Source: Minicystis rosea (lineage in GTDB: Bacteria; Myxococcota_A; Polyangia; Polyangiales; Polyangiaceae). Taken from it: a DNA stretch of 64,000 bases. Position numbers and translations under genes: made by a program. This document shows, piece after piece, positions 62,936 through 64,000 of this stretch (positions are counted from its first letter, which is position 1; each line of letters begins with the position of its first letter). The notes beneath the pieces were generated by a model. It ran no database searches and had not been told where the DNA came from. It worked only from the letters and a program-made list of their open reading frames with translations. The stretch covers positions 12,012,377 through 12,076,376 of the forward strand of contig CP016211.1 in assembly GCA_001931535.1 (NCBI GenBank), in the 5' to 3' direction.

Positions 62936-64000
62936 ATGCCCTCCTACGCGATCACGACGTTCGGCTGTCAGATGAACGTCCACGACTCCGAGCGGATGCA
63001 CGAGGTCCTCCGCCGTGCCGGCTACGCCGAGACGGAGCCGGGCGACGCCGACGTGATCGTGCTGAACACCTGCAGCGTTCGGGAAAAGGCCGAACAGAAG
63101 CTCCGCAGCGAAGTCGGCCGGCTCGCCAAGCAGAAGCGCGAGCGCCGCGATCTCGTGCTGGTGGTGGCCGGCTGCGTGGCCCAGCAGGAAGGCGAGCGCC
63201 TCATCAAGCAGATGCGGGCCATCGACCTCGTCGTGGGGCCGGACAACATCCCCGAGCTCCCCCGCCTGCTCGATGATTTGGCCCTCGGCGCGCCGCCCCT
63301 CGCGCGCACCGTCTTCGACACCGACGCGCCGCGTTTTCTCACGGCGCCCTCCGTCGCGGGCGCTTCGCCGACCGCCTTCGTGACCATCATGAAGGGCTGC
63401 GACGAGCGCTGCTCCTTTTGCATCGTGCCCTACACGCGCGGCCCCGAGCGCTACCGCCCGAGCCATGAAATCGTGGCCGAAATCGCGGCCATGGTCGCCG
63501 CCGGCGTGCGCGAGGTGACGCTGCTCGGGCAGACGGTGAACAGCTACAAAGATCCGGCCGCCGCCCTCGCGCCCGCGCCCGGCGCGAACGCGGCCGATCC
63601 CGACGAGAGTGAGTTCGCCGCCCTCCTCCGCCGCATCGCCGCCGAGGTCCCGGGCCTTTCGCGTCTCCGCTACACGAGCCCGCACCCGCGGCATCTCACG
63701 CCTTCGTTGATCGAAGCGCACGCCGCCGTCCCGGCCCTCGCGCGCCACGTGCACATGCCCGTGCAGTCGGGCAGCGATCGCATGCTGAAGCGCATGATCC
63801 GGCGCTACAACCGCGCCGAGTACGTGGCCCGCACCGGCGCGCTCGCGCGGGCCGTCCCCGGCCTCACGCTCTCGACCGACATCATCGTCGGCTTCCCCGG
63901 CGAGACGGAGGACGACTTCGCGCTGACGCTCTCCCTCGTCGAAGAGGTCGGCTTCAAAGGCCTCTTCGGCTTCAAGTACTCCGAGCGCCCCTACACGCCC
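62936..64000 (+). CDS. miaB: tRNA-2-methylthio-N6-dimethylallyladenosine synthase (partial, 3' end beyond window)
   Basis: The first 355 residues of a radical-SAM methylthiotransferase that adds the 2-methylthio group to i6A37 of tRNAs. The N-terminal UPF0004 domain has its three cluster Cys (C11 in FGCQMN, C46 in NTCSV, C80 in AGCV). The radical SAM motif CDERCSFC spans 155-162, followed by IVPYTRGPERYRPS. LLGQTVNSY and HMPVQSGSDRMLKRM are typical MiaB landmarks. The open frame continues past base 64000, so the TRAM domain is not seen. It is divergent from the acyl-CoA ligase gene. Confidence 0.93.
   Translation, partial: MPSYAITTFGCQMNVHDSERMHEVLRRAGYAETEPGDADVIVLNTCSVREKAEQKLRSEVGRLAKQKRERRDLVLVVAGCVAQQEGERLIKQMRAIDLVVGPDNIPELPRLLDDLALGAPPLARTVFDTDAPRFLTAPSVAGASPTAFVTIMKGCDERCSFCIVPYTRGPERYRPSHEIVAEIAAMVAAGVREVTLLGQTVNSYKDPAAALAPAPGANAADPDESEFAALLRRIAAEVPGLSRLRYTSPHPRHLTPSLIEAHAAVPALARHVHMPVQSGSDRMLKRMIRRYNRAEYVARTGALARAVPGLTLSTDIIVGFPGETEDDFALTLSLVEEVGFKGLFGFKYSERPYTP

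Overview
The window is very GC-rich and densely coding. It looks like a myxobacterium of the Sorangiineae/Polyangiales type. The evidence is two secreted proteins ending in MYXO-CTERM-like sorting tails (5.5 kb and 50-54 kb), many Cys-rich or Ser/Gly-linker lipoproteins, a protein kinase/AAA/TPR/GAF/sigma-54 fusion regulator, GTG starts, and frequent ATGA/GTGA gene overlaps. This taxonomic placement is inferred from content only. I saw no rRNA, tRNA or CRISPR. The last gene (miaB) runs off the right edge, and the first Cys-rich gene may start off the left edge.

Layout. 0-8 kb: Cys-rich secreted protein, Mrp-type Fe-S/ATPase, multi-S1-domain RNA-binding protein followed by tandem hairpins and a 42-bp-period array, HAF-repeat MYXO-CTERM protein, atypical SDR, small Zn-finger protein. 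8-13 kb: MacA/MacB-like efflux or lipoprotein-export operon on the minus strand with two paralogous permeases. 13-17.5 kb: SlyD-like isomerase, two small proteins, HtrA-like lipoprotein protease, then an ECF sigma factor (with an apparent N-terminal frameshift), its membrane anti-sigma partner and a secreted protein. 18-20 kb: five-gene minus-strand operon (DUF5522, TPR lipoprotein, two small membrane proteins) ending at a clear terminator. 20-32.7 kb: lipoprotein, zinc-type alcohol dehydrogenase/LysR pair, HAD protein, TPR protein, a D-cysteine-desulfhydrase-like/gluconate-dehydrogenase-subunit-3 fusion coupled to a GMC oxidoreductase, a methyltransferase-like membrane protein, and a PAS-STAS regulator.

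32.7-36.3 kb is the most accessory-like part. It holds a RAYT (IS200-like HUH) transposase bracketed by inverted REP-like repeats and a 16-bp tandem array, an XRE regulator, orphan small genes, a 20-bp-stem palindrome and a second 42-bp-period array. 36.3-44 kb: efp, TPR membrane protein, Zn-ribbon membrane protein, 5-oxoprolinase genes pxpA and pxpBC (fused), three lipoproteins including a Kazal-domain one. 44-54 kb: the giant sigma-54 regulator, selA, and a subtilase with VCBS repeats. 54-64 kb: LEA-like lipoprotein, MarR regulator, acyl-CoA dehydrogenase downstream of ccmC/ccmD-like genes, M19 dipeptidase, membrane protein, long-chain acyl-CoA ligase, miaB.

The most unusual layer is non-coding. 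Three unrelated tandem arrays share the same 42-bp period. A 54-55-bp twin-hairpin repeat sits at gene 3' ends, sometimes in a 36-bp form lacking one 18-bp hairpin. An octameric (GCAAAGNC)n element occurs three times. A TTTGAGCTCAAACGAT motif lies just past two minus-strand stop codons.
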